64,000 nucleotides of DNA from Ectobius pallidus (lineage: Eukaryota > Arthropoda > Insecta > Blattodea > Ectobiidae), in NCBI GenBank assembly GCA_964059195.1, contig CAXKWD010000005.1, positions 155,463,265-155,527,264 on the forward strand. The letters run 5' to 3'. The notes beneath the pieces were generated by a model. That model was not told the origin of the DNA and did no database searches. It worked only from the letters and a program-made list of their open reading frames with translations. The first letter of the stretch is position 1. The number at the start of each line of letters is the position of its first letter. Positions 1 through 11,800 of the stretch are shown here, piece by piece. Position numbers and translations under genes: made by a program.

Positions 1-645
1 AATATATTTTTTGAAGTGAAACTTCTTTAGCCGCGGTAGGGGAAAATCGAGAGCTTGTGTAACGCTCAAAAATCGTCACAAAATTAATGTAACGCTCAAA
101 ATCGTCACGAAATTAGTGAGGTGTGACGGAACGGACTGCACAGAAAACAATGATTAGGCTTATCCAAAGTTTAAAAATCTAAAAATTAAAAAATCCAAAA
201 TAAAAAAATTAAAAATCCACAATTAAAAAATAAAAAATTCAAAGGTCCAAAATTTAAAAAATCCAAAATTTAAAAAATCCAAAATTAAAAGATCCAAAAT
301 TCCAAAATTAAAAAATTCGAAGATCCGAAATTTAAAAGTTCAAAAATCGAAATTTAAAAAATTAAAAATCTAAATATCCAAAATTTAAAAATAAAAAATT
401 CAAAACTCAAAAATTTAAAAAATTTAAAATCCAAAATTTAAAATCCAAATTCAAAAATTAATAATAAAATAACCAAAATTAAAAAATCGAAAATTAAAAA
501 AACCAAAATTTAAAAAGTACAAAAATCCAATATTAAAAAATCCAATAATCCAAAATTGAAAAATCCAAAAATTGAAAAATCCAAAAATTAAAACAAGTTT
601 CACTTCTGTCGCGTGGCGTTCCACGCACACTTTTTTTTCTTTCTT
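1..645. repeat. Long AT-rich interspersed repeat, family R1, copy 1
   Basis: The window opens inside or at the edge of a repeat that recurs inverted at 39692-40207. It has a GC-richer head (GAAGTGAAACTTCTTTAGCC near 15), two tandem units of about 28 bases built on GTAACGCTCAAAATCGTCAC (about 58-118), a core of degenerate TCCAAAATTTAAAA units, and a tail with AAGTTTCACTTC (about 595-606) followed by a short GC-rich block. GAAGTGAAACTT and its complement face each other, so the ends are terminal inverted repeats. The open frame at 451-654 (minus) is a read-through of the low-complexity core and is not a gene. No protein was recognised, and the superfamily is unknown. Confidence 0.7.
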
Positions 646-919
646 ATCTACCACACAGTTCTCTAAAACGATTTTAACATGAATGCTTCTCGCTCCTGGA
701 AGAGTAAATTAACGCCTAATCCACATTGAGATTAAGGATGAATACGTAGGCTATATGAACGAAAATTCTAATAGTAAAAGGAAATAGAAGAAATATTGAA
801 AGCTTCTTTAATACAAGTCACTGCGAAAGAAAACTAAATATAAAAGAGCTCACACAATAAGATTAATCCTATGGTCCCAATAAGAAATCCCTTATCAAGT
901 GCGAGCTCCAAAAAACATA
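646..919. other. No gene seen
   Basis: AT-rich sequence between the R1 repeat and the first mariner foldback. No repeat structure, RNA gene or coding signal was recognised. Confidence 0.5.
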
Positions 920-1581
920 CGAGGCGTTCCATAAAGTAAGTTTCCCTTGGGCCGTTTACAGAAACAAAACACAATTTCTTGGACATATGTATTCCAACAG
1001 ATACAGCAAGTATTCAGCTATTATTCAACATATTTGCCATCGGAATTGAAACAATTGCCATATCGTGGAACCAACTTTTGAATACCTGTGTCGTACAAGT
1101 CTGCCGCCAGGGATTTGAACCACTATGTGGCAAACATCTCCTCCTCTGTGTCATTATCTGTCATTCCCTGTCATTTCTTGAGGTGAAGGAAAAGGTGGAA
1201 GTCACTGGGAGCAAGGTCCGTGCTATAGGGTGAATGTTTAAACACCTCCCAGCCGAACTGCTGCAGGAGACTTGCTAGGACATCCATCCTAAAGCCCGGA
1301 CATCGCTCCCAGTGATTTCCATATTTTACTACACCTCAAGAAATGACAGGGAATGGCTGAGAGGAGATGTTTGTCACACAGTGGTTCAAATCCCTGGCGG
1401 CAGACTTGTACGACACAGGTATTCAAAAGTTGGTTCCACGGTATGACCGGTTTCAGTTCTGGTGGCAAATGTGTTGAATAATAGCTGAATGCTTGCTGTA
1501 TCTGTTGGAATATATGTCCTTGAAATTGTGTTTTGTTTCTGTAAACGGCCTCAGGGAAACTTGCTTTATGGACGCACCTCG
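920..1581. mobile_element. Mariner-derived foldback element, lineage 1, copy 1
   Basis: The element begins CGAGGCGTTCCATAAAG and ends with the inverted counterpart, and both sides carry TA (918-919, 1582-1583), the mariner target duplication. Two arms of about 310-330 bases are inverted copies of one mariner 3' end. Read outward, each arm encodes the transposase C-terminus: WEVFKH, then a decayed SPDLAPSDFHLF block holding the third catalytic Asp, then WFKSLAAD and GIQKLVPRYD. The arms meet near 1240-1285. The N-terminal DNA-binding part and the first two catalytic Asp residues are absent, so the element cannot encode a working transposase. The open frame at 979-1233 (plus) is the antisense of this region. 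Confidence 0.88.
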
Positions 1582-2049
1582 TACTTAACTGAGGCTAGTA
1601 ATTTCAGATAATTTTAAAGCAAATACATAGTGAAATTCGCCTTATTTAGGCCAACAAAAAAATTAATATTTTAATAAAGAAATTGTACTATGCTCTCATA
1701 TTGCTGTACTGTAGTTTTATTAACGTAATTAAGATGTTTTTAATCCCCCGGACTTTGGAGGCAATTTACCACCTGTTTAAGATAAACATGTTAATCTTGC
1801 ACGCTGTAATAATAGGCTTAATGTTTTATATTCGTATATTTTTAAACTAACTTCAAACTATGACTGCATTGCATACTCCCTATTTTACTATATTGCTACC
1901 CAGAGAATGAAAATGCTGTTAACAACTGTTTTGTTTTAAATAAAAAATTTAATAAGTAATATCTTCTCTTTATTCCTTACTTGTTCCAACCCTCTATACC
2001 TGGTGACATGTTACAATCCAAGACCGAGGTTTGCCCCAGGTCATACCTA
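1582..2049. other. No gene seen
   Basis: AT-rich spacer between two copies of the same foldback family. Nothing further was recognised. Confidence 0.5.
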
Positions 2050-2726
2050 CGAGGCGCGTCCAGAAAGTAAGTTTCCCTGGGGCCGTCTAGCGAAACAAAA
2101 CACAATTTGAAGGAAATATATATTGCAACAGACACAGCAAGATTTCAGCTATTTCTCAACATATTCGCTACCTGAATTGAAAGATTTGTCATACCGTGGC
2201 ACTAACTTTTGAACACCTGTGTCGTAGAAGTCTGCCGCCAGGGATTTGAACCACTGTGTGACAAACATCTCCTTCTCTCTGTCATTCTCTGTCATTCCCT
2301 GTCATTTCTTTAGGTGTAGGAAAAGATTAAAATCACTGGGATCGAAGTCCGGGCTGCGGGGTGGATGTTTAAACACCTCCTAGTAAGTCTCTTGCAGACG
2401 TTTCACTGGGAGGTGTTTAAACATTCACCCTACAGCCCGGACCTCACTCCCAGTGATTTCCATCTTTTCCTACACCTCAAGAAATGACAGAGAATGACAG
2501 ACGGGCGGAGATGTTTGTTACAGTAATTCAAATCCCGGGCGGCAGAGTTCTAAGACACAGGTATTCAAAAGTTGTTCTCACGGTATGAAAAATGTCTCAA
2601 ATCCGTTAACGAATATTTTTAAAAATAGCTGATTACTTGCAGTATCTGTTGCAATAAACATTTCCATGATATTGTGTTTTGTTTCTGTAAACGCCCCAGG
2701 GACTTACATTTTGGACGCGGCGCGTT
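2050..2726. mobile_element. Mariner-derived foldback element, lineage 1, copy 2
   Basis: Same architecture as 920-1581 and about 470 bases downstream. The left end CGAGGCGCGTCCAGAAAG follows TA at 2048-2049; the right end is more decayed and its last bases are placed approximately. Both arms encode the mariner transposase C-terminus outward, including HPPRSPDFDPSDF on the minus strand of the left arm, which matches the family signature around the third catalytic Asp. The arms meet near 2380-2400 at a block encoding WEVFKH. Stops and frameshifts occur in both arms. It is non-autonomous. Confidence 0.86.
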
Positions 2727-3184
2727 TACTAGGTTAGACTGTGCGTAGACTAATGGAATGTCACAGGCACTGCCGAATCCGCTTAGTAGAGTACAAAGTG
2801 TTCGCTCTGCAGCGGTTTAAATAGAGTAGGTTTTTATTATGTAAATTGATAAACTTCATTGTTGCCAAAGAGGGTAGATATATTATTCCAGATAGATAAT
2901 ATTTCTCCTTATACTCTCTATGGTAAAATATGTTACCAAATTAACCAATAACACCACACTGTACCCTTAGGAGCTGAACCCAATTTATTAATTATGAATG
3001 CTTTTATATGAGAAAACAATTAAAATTTTAATTGAATTACGCCATTTTAGGTCATATAAGTTCTCATTTCTATACGATTTTTCTTCCAAGTTGCATAATT
3101 TTTTAGAACAAACCGGGTTCTATAGAACATTACTACCAGAATAAGGCCTTTTTCATGTTTATATATATATAAGCTTATATATAT

Positions 3185-3234
3185 ATTCTTTGATACTCTG
3201 CACTATATATATAGCGTGCAGAGTGTCAAAGAAT
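3185..3234. repeat. 19-bp hairpin
   Basis: ATTCTTTGATACTCTGCAC (3185-3203) is followed after a 12-base TA-rich loop by its reverse complement (3216-3234) with one mismatch. It lies at the end of a short TATA-rich tract (about 3160-3184), and TTA-type simple sequence follows (3240-3270). Cause and function are unknown. Confidence 0.8.
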
Positions 3235-3269
3235 CCCCAATTATTGTTATTATTATTGTTGTTATTATT

Positions 3270-4919
3270 TATGACCATCAATATCATTATGTCTAAATGG
3301 ATAACGGGTTATATGGCAAAGCAAAACAACTCTATGGAGACAAAGCATATAATTATGAGGGGAAATCATAAAATTTACATTAGCATGGAGCACGCAAACA
3401 CATTTTATGACTGTACATTTCAGTCGATATAAAAAAAACCCTGGCTCGAAGCAGATAATATTTCATGAACTGTAAAAAAAAGTGTTATAAAAGAGATCGG
3501 GTTCATTTTCATTGACATTTTCAAGTTAAAGTTGATGTAAAGTTTCGATAGTAAAATGATTTTGTTTGCAGACTGCAAAGATCAATAAAATATTATACCC
3601 ACATGCATACTGGTATTCCTGAATACTAACAGATATTTAGACCATGAAATACAAAGCATCAGAATAAAATTATAGTGCAGATAAAGTTTTACCTTTTTAT
3701 TACTACAAAAAAGAAATCTATATGTACCATTAAAAAATATTATACAAATTCCAGGTTAAAAAAGACTGAGGGAACTTCTCGAATTTTTTTAATATTATTC
3801 TCCTTAAAGCATCACACCTATTAATTGAATAAATAATTGTTGCTCTGACTACCATTTAGATTTCCTAGTTCAAGGGGAAAAGTTATTGAAAGAGTGCAAA
3901 TTAAAGGAAGTCAATAGGCCTATAATTATGTATGAGGGCATTATACAGGAGTGCTATATGTGTGTGAATCCAGTTAATATTACAATATTGTAGACTAAAG
4001 GAGGGCTTAGTGACGTTGCATTCATTGAGCTTTTGGTCCAGTTTGGTCTGTGGTTAGGTGGACGAGTCTTTTTATAATAAAAAAGATTACCACAAACGTA
4101 AAAAATGAAATTTATCAATAGTTCACTTACCATGATGAAGCCTATAGGAAAACGCCATCTGCGACGATATCCGCAGCTCATTCTCTCCTTCCCACAAGCA
4201 GCGCTGTAATAGAGCAAAGAAGAGCCATTTTAGGACAGTAAAGTAGCAGAGCACAATCTGAACTCTTTCAATGAAAACCCAAAGAATACGGAAACAAAAA
4301 ACAGCTTTCAACCGCTGACCGCAAATTAGAATGAAGCAAGTGCATATTGTAGGCTACTATTCAACTCTATGTCTCACTTCAAAGAAGGAAATACGATTCT
4401 TAGGCATTAAACTATTTTGGTGATACTTTAACTTAATTATCCGTTTCATTGTCATGGCAGTCACATAGTCCAATCTTATATAACCTAAAAATGGCTAAAT
4501 AAGGCGTACAGAACTAAAAATGGCTAAAGATGCTTAATTTAATTAAAATACGGAAAAATATTAACACATAATGTGCAATTAATGTAATTATTACGTCCTA
4601 CTAAAAAGTACGTTTTAAATATCTGCCTACTTTTTGCATCTTGCTCATTGTTGCCAGTACACTATTTTGTAAGGTAAAATATAGACTGTTTTTTTGTTGT
4701 TGTAATTTTCTCATTTTGTACCCCATTGTCCCAGTAAAGGAAATCGTTCTGCAACGAAATCCCGGTTTCTTTAGCAGAAAATTAAAAATATTCTTAAAAA
4801 GCTTACACTTGCATTTATTCACAATGTTTGCTCCAGTCAGATACCGAAAGTAAAGTATTTTCATAGTTGATTGATTAATCGAAAAACGTTCTTGTTGTGT
4901 TTAAGTGGTGGAGTTAGAA
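3270..4919. other. No gene seen
   Basis: AT-rich unique-looking sequence. Short open frames on both strands overlap each other and show no recognised domain. Confidence 0.5.
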
Positions 4920-5935
4920 ATGACAGTGGCTTGCATTGAAATACCTAATTTCAGAGCTTTAATTTTTAATTTGCAGTGTTGTTCGTGCTATTTTAAAAAG
5001 ACCTCATCCAGAACCATCATCTATCTACAAACGAATATAATAGCATTGTTCCCTAATCCGAAAATCTGCACCGACAAAGAACAGGTGCTCTTGTAGTAGC
5101 ATGGATTTCCCCAATGTTGCCTCTGCCATTCACCACTTCTCAAGTGAAGTAAACGTGCTTTGGTACGTATTTGGCAACATTGTACTGGACTGCAGACAAA
5201 TGTGAATATGCCTAATTAACTTTCTATTCATTGATTGACTGGTCGAAGAGGATTAGGGTGGCAGCAGGTAGAGGCAGTTATTTGAAAAAAAAAAGAAGTC
5301 TTTAAGAAGTGACACCCAAAATATTTACTTTTTAAAGATTTTTCGTCATAAAGTATAGCCCGAAAAGAATACCCTATCCATAATTTCGGTTTAGCCGTAT
5401 TTCGGTATTGTTCACTTACCCCTAGATTTCGAGTGATAGTACTCCAAAAGGCTATTTTCGTTATGTGAGAAAATGCCCTTTAGTTTTCTTCCTGTTGAAA
5501 GTTATGCAGGTTGATGATCACTTCTGCTTTGAATGAAGTTTGGTTAAGCTGGATTTGCATTTATCAGAAACATAAATCGTGGCTAGCGGCCAGTAACTCG
5601 AGAATCAGACGCTGCATTCTGATTGTGTGGCTAGGTACAGCGATCTTCACCTTGCAATTTTCAATCTCCCAGTTTAAACGTAATTCTAGCGAAAGCCTTC
5701 TTTATATTCCTGGCTAACTCCCTTTTTATCGAGAACCTGCAAACCGCAGCCAGAAATTCATTACAGTACAAATACTCCCGTGGGATCGCACACAGATGCA
5801 ACTAATTCCAACTTCCAGGGGTTCCACATCTTGGAACTGATTTGTGCTACTTGAATCTACATTAAGCATAGATATAAGCATATGCATTCATGAACCACAG
5901 ATTATTGGACATTACATCATAACATTATAGAAGAA

Positions 5936-6072
5936 AAATTCCTCTGAGACTGGGATTTGAACCCAGGTCCTTTGGCTATCCGTGCCAATGCTCCATAACT
6001 AACCTAAGCCAGAGTTCACTTCCCAGCGCTAGATGGAACCTCAATCCTATGTCAGTGTCAGAGGAATTTTTG
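5936..6072 (-). mobile_element. Small tRNA-derived element with 14-bp terminal inverted repeats
   Basis: Read on the minus strand, it carries a Pol III B-box-like GGGTTCAAATCCC and an upstream TTAGTTATGGAGCATTGGC segment resembling a tRNA half. It is bounded by AAAAATTCCTCTGA and its exact reverse complement, unusual for a SINE. It is too decayed to be a tRNA gene. It may be a SINE head captured in a MITE, or a MITE that gained a Pol III promoter. Confidence 0.55.
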
Positions 6073-6349
6073 TCCTACAATATTATCATACATTAAGCAT
6101 GTTTATTTGAGTTCCTTTTGACGTGGATACTCTTTAAAATTGGTCACATGAGGGGAGTCACTTCCTAAACTGCATGTAACGGAAATACAGTGCCATCAAG
6201 AAGTCGCTCCGCAGCACTTGTGCAGGCGAGAATCCGATAAGAGACAGAATTCAGTTGGCAGCGCTAGCATAAGATTATAATGTTCTGCTACAATCATTAA
6301 ATTAAGTACGAAATAAAATTAACATAAAACCAACATATTTACAGAAGAT

Positions 6350-6475
6350 GTAGACGTTTCCGAAAATAGTATTTTCTGGTTTAGGGAAACCTCAAAACCT
6401 ATATTTATGTTTAAAAAAAGTCAACTTCGAATTTGGGGGTCGAAAACAGTACTTCCTCTACTTTTAGTACCTATG
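6350..6475 (-). repeat. Family-D repeat fragment
   Basis: The reverse complement matches the segment at about 15470-15575 (gaaattcgaag, taacataaatatac and tccctgaatcc blocks). It is truncated at both ends. Confidence 0.55.
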
Positions 6476-7065
6476 GTACGGGCAGAAGAAGTAAAAAAGT
6501 ATGTTACATTATAAATATATTAATTTTAAAATAACTAAATAAAAGGCTTAGGCCTACGAATATAGACAGGCCTACTGCCTTTTCAATTTATTGCAAATAT
6601 GATAACAAATCATAACATACGAAACATGACGGATTTCAACAGCATGTAGGCTACAAGACGTTTCATGTATAATTTATTGTCATCTACTGGTTAATCAATA
6701 TAAAAATTCAGATAATTGCAAATGGCATCCCATTAACTTTGTCTCCACATATCAGGTAAATATCTAATCTGGAGTTAATTATCTGTGGAATTGACCGCTA
6801 CCCAGTTATTTGTTCTAGTTCTTGGTTAAACGTGATCATCAACCTGCAAAACTTTCAGGGCATTTCCTCACACTAATGAAAATAACCTTGTAGAGTTCTG
6901 TCCTATCACTCGAAATCTAAGGGATTGAACGTCACCAAAATGAGGCTAAACCGAAGTTATGGAAAGGAAGCTCTTTTCGGACTACCCTTTATGACGAGAA
7001 ACTTAAATTAAATACTGAAAATTAATGCTCTAAAATTAAGTATGTCAATGCAAGTCACTGCAGCA

Positions 7066-8334
7066 ACAAACGTAAATACTCGTCATTTGTGAGGTACAGA
7101 GTAAGTTACCCATAAATTTATTTAAAAATTATAAGATGGTGTCTAAACAGCACAATTATACAACAAAGAGCAACAATTGCACCATAAAGATATTCATTGC
7201 CTAGCAACGGTCATGTGGATTCTGGACGGCGAGATTGATGACCTGATGAGATGACCTGACTGCAGCAATAAGAAGAGCCAAAGGTAGGCCTAAGCGTGTG
7301 CTGTTAAATTTTTCTCTCATTTAGAAATCAGTTATCAGTCTCGAGCCCGGATTATAAGCAAAATAAAAAAGTAAAAGACGCAAGCAAATAAGCACTACCG
7401 GTAAATCCGGACAGGACTTACAAAAATAAAAAAAGGATAGTCCTATTCAGAATTTAATGTCCCTTTCTTTTTTTAAACCCATTAACAGAAAGGTAACGCA
7501 TTCTTTTTTGAACTGAAAAATTAATTTTGAATTTTCATCACAAAGATGTTTTGTTTTGTTAATCATTCATCAGTTCATAGGTTAAGTAATTAGGCCACGT
7601 ACACAGTAGTATTAACACTAAAATTAAGTTATTGGAAAAGTTATATTTATGAAAAAAAACTTGTAAACATCTAAACATCTAAAACTTGTATTACAGTACA
7701 GTACGTGCATTTTAAGGCAGATTCCACGTACGAATTTCGGTTATCCGGTCAAAGGTCTTGTCCCATCTAGTCCGGATTAACGGGACTCTACTGTACATGA
7801 AAATCAATTAAATCATTAGATTTGTAGAAATCTTATCTTATTCACGGTTGTTATAGTATGTAGGCCTACGCAAGGTCATCCGAAAATTATTTTGTGTGAA
7901 GCTGCTGCGTCTGTCAGTGAAGAAAATGTTCTTTTAATGTTACAGGCGCATGTGAAAATGAACACAGTTCTTCTTTTATAAAGTTCTCTTCAATATTTGT
8001 TTTTGTTTTTTACCAGAAAGCTTTTTATAAATCTGACAGTGTGTTTTATAACTTTTTCAGTAACTCTATTAAACGACAATAGATAGGAAATCTGTGATAA
8101 AGACGTCTAGGAATGAAATGAGCACTTTTAGTGCGACAGTTTTTAGTAAAATATTATAATCCAAATTTTAAAAAATAAGAAAGAAAAATTGTTTATTTGA
8201 AAAATAAGCAAAATAATTAGTTACTATCAAACAGAATTCAAAATTGCTTGTCAAGAAATGTTTTACAAAAACATTTCTGCTTACTTTTAGGAGTCTGAAA
8301 ACAAATATGCATTTAGCTAAGATATCCGGGCTCA
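7066..8334. other. No gene seen
   Basis: AT-rich sequence with short A and T runs. No domain, RNA gene or shared repeat was recognised. Confidence 0.45.
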
Positions 8335-9065
8335 AGACTTATACAGGAATAAGCTGTAAAGTAGTTAGCTTTAATGACTTAATGAAACGATCCTGGGGTA
8401 AAAACCACAAAAATTGGATATGTAAGTTAACATAAATCCTGCCAACGCAAAACAAGAGAGAATATGACGTTCATGTTTATAATTATGATACACGAATAAG
8501 CTATATAGTAGTTAGCTTTACTGAACAACAAAAAATTGGACATGTAAGTTAACATAAACCCTGAAAACGAAGAGAAAAAAAAGGAGAATACGATGTTCAT
8601 GTTTATATTTGATACAAGAATAAGATATAAAGTAGTTAGCTTTAATGACTTAATGAATCGATCCTGTGGTGAAAACCACAAAAATTGGTTATGTAAGATA
8701 ACATAAACCCTGAAAACGCAACAAAAAAAAGAGAATACGATGTTCATGTTTATATTTGATACACGATTAAGCTATAAAGTAGTTGTAGTTAGCTTTAATG
8801 ACATAATGAATCGATCCTGTGGTGAAAACCACAAAAATTGGATATGTAAGTTAACATAAATCCTGCCAACGCAAAAAAAGAGAGAATATGATGTTCATGT
8901 TTATAATTATGATACACGAATAAGCTATATAGTAGTTAGCTTTACTGAACCCATCCTGGGGTAAAAACAAAAAAAAAATTGGATATGTAAGTTAACATAA
9001 ATCCTGCCAACGCAAGAAAAAAGAGAACGGTGTTCATGTCTATGTTTATGATACATATGAATATG
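8335..9065. repeat. Satellite-like tandem array, about 150-bp unit, five units
   Basis: The landmark GTAGTTAGCTTTA recurs at 8361, 8508, 8632, 8785 and 8932, spaced 147, 124, 153 and 147 bases. Each unit also carries a GATCCTG-GGTAAAAACCAC block, TTGGATATGTAAGTTAACAT, and GTTCATGTTTATA. Units differ by indels in A runs and by a deletion in the second. Two further diverged units lie at 10385-10700, so the array was once longer and has been split. Confidence 0.88.
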
Positions 9066-9079
9066 CTAAAATTATAGAC

Positions 9080-9880
9080 AGATTTCTCTTGTTCCCACCT
9101 TTTCAAAAATATTCGAAAATGTAATGAAAAGACATCTCTGCGATTATTTTGAAAAGAACAGCTTATTCTGGAGCAATCAATATGGATTTAGAAAGAACTT
9201 GAACTCCTCTTGAACTCCACAAAAATTATTAGAGTACCGGTACAAAATTGTTGCTTTCGAAGAACGTAAAATTGAATATGCCACATTCTGTGCCCTAACT
9301 AAACCGTTCGATTGTGTTAATCACGAATTATATTAATTAAAATATTAAATTTTTATGGCGTGTAGGATAAGGAGTTAGGTATACTTATTTGACATTTAAA
9401 TAACAAGAAGCAATACGTTCCAGTGGATGGAAAGAAACAGCTGTTAGTCCTATGTGTCAAAAATATGGCGTGCTACAAGGAACTGTGCTAGGACCTGTAT
9501 TTCTCTAAATAATGATTAATGACTTGTTATATAACTTTGCTGCTCAGACAATTGCATATGCTGATGACACCACATTCTTGCATAGTCATACGGATTTTAA
9601 TGAACTTGAACGTACTGTTGTGTTTACCTTAGACGCAGCGAAGAAATGGTTCAATGCGAATGGCTTTTTACTTAATGACACAAAGACAGAACTCGTATGT
9701 ACCGGAATACATCAGCTTTTTTAAGATACTTGGCATAGTTATAGATAGCATCTTACCTGGGATAAACATATTGAATTAATTTGCAGGAAGCTATCACGTA
9801 TTTTATTTCTTCTTCGTAACTTAAAAGAACACGTTCCACTTACATATGTTACAGGGACATATTTTTTGCACTCCTTAGCT
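9080..9880 (+). pseudogene. LINE reverse-transcriptase fragment (Jockey/CR1-like), broken
   Basis: Successive frames recover an RT fragment: FSKIFENVMKRHL and NQYGFRKN (about 9100-9200), GVLQGTVLGPVF (about 9470), then IAYADDTTFL (about 9550-9580), the catalytic YADD box, and AKKWFNANGFLLNDTKT (thumb, about 9640-9690). The longest intact frame is 9512-9724. Several stops and shifts interrupt it. The endonuclease, 5' part and 3' tail are missing. It lies between two parts of a satellite array and is followed by a family-B repeat. Clade assignment is tentative. Confidence 0.85.
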
Positions 9881-9892
9881 AGTAAGTGTTTC

Positions 9893-10380
9893 TTACGAAA
9901 GTTGTTTACATGGCTCGTAACTTGACATTACCACACGCAATCTTGTTGCTAGGGGCGACGGGCGGAAAGTGAATTGTTGCTAGGGGCGACGGGCGGAAAG
10001 TTACTTTACCGCCCGCAAATGCTTATTTGCGAGCAGAAATGACCAAGGCCTCCCCGCTTTATAAATATTCGGTTGCCATAAACAATAACAAATGCGAATC
10101 CCTTTCTGAAATAAGCACCATTCTTCAAGTCTGTATTTACATAATATTTTCAGGTAATATCACAATTAATATAATTAAATTGATATAAGTAACCGTCGTG
10201 CAAAAAATAGCATGCAACACACGGACCGTAAAGGCATTTACGGGTCTCGAAAACTTAAAAACCCTCGGCTGCGCCTCGGGTTTTCAATCTGTTTCCTCGA
10301 CCCGTAAACGTGCCTTTCCGCCCTTGTGTCGCAATATACTATTGCATACTTCCAAAGTATTTTACAATATAGCCTTTTGA
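9893..10380 (-). repeat. Family-B repeat, copy 1, with internal 31-bp duplication
   Basis: The reverse complement aligns with copies at 31366, 32945 and 62838 (TAACTTGACATT, CAACAATATTCGTAAG-like end, GCATGCTATTTTTTGC, and CCGTAAGCG-type hairpin). Here the hairpin region is more GC-rich and diverged. A unit containing GTTGCTAGGGGCGACGGGCG occurs twice in tandem (about 9943-10004). No coding capacity was seen. Confidence 0.7.
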
Positions 10381-10384
10381 TATG

Positions 10385-10700
10385 GGGCAATAGCTGTTTA
10401 CTATGCTATAATGACTGAGTCGATCCTCCGGTAAAAACCACTAAAACTCGATATGAAAGTTAAATAACATAAACCCTGTAAATCACAAAAAAGATAATTC
10501 GAAGTTCATGTTTATAATACATATTGATATGTATTACTATTATTAGTTTACCATGCTTTAATTACTGAGTCGATCCTTGGGGTAAAAACCACTAAAGATC
10601 AACTACAAAAATTGGAGGTATAATATAAATATCACAGATCCTGCAAAACACACAAAAAAAAAAGAGAATACGTTGTTCAAGTTTATGGTACATCATATAT
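10385..10700. repeat. Detached remainder of the 150-bp satellite array
   Basis: Two diverged units carry GAGTCGATCC, GGTAAAAACCACTAAA, ATAACATAAACCCTG and a GTTCA-GTTTAT block, matching the array at 8335-9065. They lie beyond the RT fragment and the family-B repeat, so both entered the array or arrived together. Confidence 0.75.
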
Positions 10701-10888
10701 TGCTCATGTAGGACATCGTACAGCTGTCTAAGATATGAAATGGAACTTAGCAAATTTATATCATAATAATTTGAATATACATGTATATTAACTTTGTAAG
10801 ATATTTTTTAAATTAAATTTATTTCTATAAGAAATCGTTTTAATGCGGAGTTTCTTAGTAAAACGCGAATATTCGAAATAACTGAAAT

Positions 10889-10923
10889 CCGTCTCTCAAT
10901 GCCATTTAGGCATTGAGAGACGG
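10889..10923. repeat. Perfect 15-bp hairpin, 5-base loop
   Basis: CCGTCTCTCAATGCC, loop ATTTA, then the exact reverse complement. No T run follows, so it is not a bacterial-type terminator. It may be the collapsed ends of a MITE, or a structured RNA; neither is shown. Confidence 0.85.
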
Positions 10924-11035
10924 CAATTCATTAAGTTACTTTTTATGTATTCATCTCTGGTTAGTATAACAGGAAAGTAAATAATTAAATAAATTACTGT
11001 TATACACGTGTGTTCGGAAGACATTTCATGACTTA

Positions 11036-11463
11036 TGCCCGGTTTCTACAAACTTGTGAATTACCTATGGGTAAATTACCCATGGACAAATTAGTTCCAT
11101 TTAACCTACAATGGTATAATGAGCAAGGCCTTGGAGTTGTACAGTTAATTTAATTCAGAAGGCTTTGATTCTCATTGTTATTCATCCTATGAAAGGTTAA
11201 ATTTTATCCAGCCATCCATGAAAGGACAAATTAACCCAAAGATTTACCCTTGGACAGATCTAGCCCGAGTTTGTAGGAACATTTTTTCTGTCATTTTCAT
11301 ATTTACCTAGAGGACATTTATCTAGAAACTCGCCACAAGTGTACGTGATTGCTATCTTTAAATTATTTGTGTTTGTGTGGTGTTATTCTTGTGTAAATTG
11401 TGTAAATTCTGTGCATTAGATAATTTACCCATAGGTAATTCGCGAGTTTATAGAAACCGGCCA
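11036..11463. mobile_element. MITE with about 40-bp terminal inverted repeats
   Basis: The left end TGCCCGGTTTCTACAAACTT faces a right end whose complement reads TGGCCGGTTTCTATAAACTC. Both continue into the ATTACCTATGGGTAAATTA block. TA flanks both sides. The inner sequence repeats GGTAAATT-type motifs. There is no coding capacity. The GGCCGGT start resembles the Harbinger-like element at 13701, but superfamily is uncertain. Confidence 0.75.
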
Positions 11464-11800
11464 TAAATCAGTTAAAAGAATGCAATATAGCACAAGGTTA
11501 CGAGGTTAACTTGAAAATTTGCATATGATCGGTATGTTACTTTTTTTATCGTTTTGAATATTTGTTTACGTCGTATGATGTACGGTACTGTATGTATCAA
11601 AACAGTCTATATAAAGTAATCAACCTTTCTGAACACATACTATCATCACGCACCATTAGCATTTAGATGATTGGTGCGTGTGATACCCGTCCCTCTGGGC
11701 AAAATCAGCGGGCTTAATGCAGCTTATATCTTGAACCCAGATGTAGCCTACCCAGATTAAATTAAATTTACTTTTCAAGGGGACATTCTTATTAATTATA

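Larger units (their letters stand above)
4920..7065. repeat. Large interrupted inverted repeat
   Basis: Bases 5346-5521 match the reverse complement of 6831-6999 with scattered differences; ATGCAGGTTGATGATCA faces TGATCATCAACCTGC. A shorter outer pair, about 4920-4968 and about 7020-7065, extends the symmetry. Between the outer and inner left segments lie about 370 bases with no counterpart on the right, suggesting an insertion on the left or a loss on the right. The loop of about 1.3 kb holds a small tRNA-like element and a family-D fragment. It is probably an old foldback element; no transposase was seen. Confidence 0.65.

Noticed and set aside
451..654. 67-codon minus frame with a hydrophobic FNFWIFQF-type protein
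   Set aside because: It is the translation of a degenerate AT-rich repeat; the frame at 39634-39861 is the same artefact.
979..1233. 84-codon plus frame as a gene
   Set aside because: It is antisense to the mariner transposase C-terminus in a foldback arm.
8335..9065. CRISPR array
   Set aside because: Units are about 150 bases, repeats are inexact, no short spacers, and the genome is eukaryotic.
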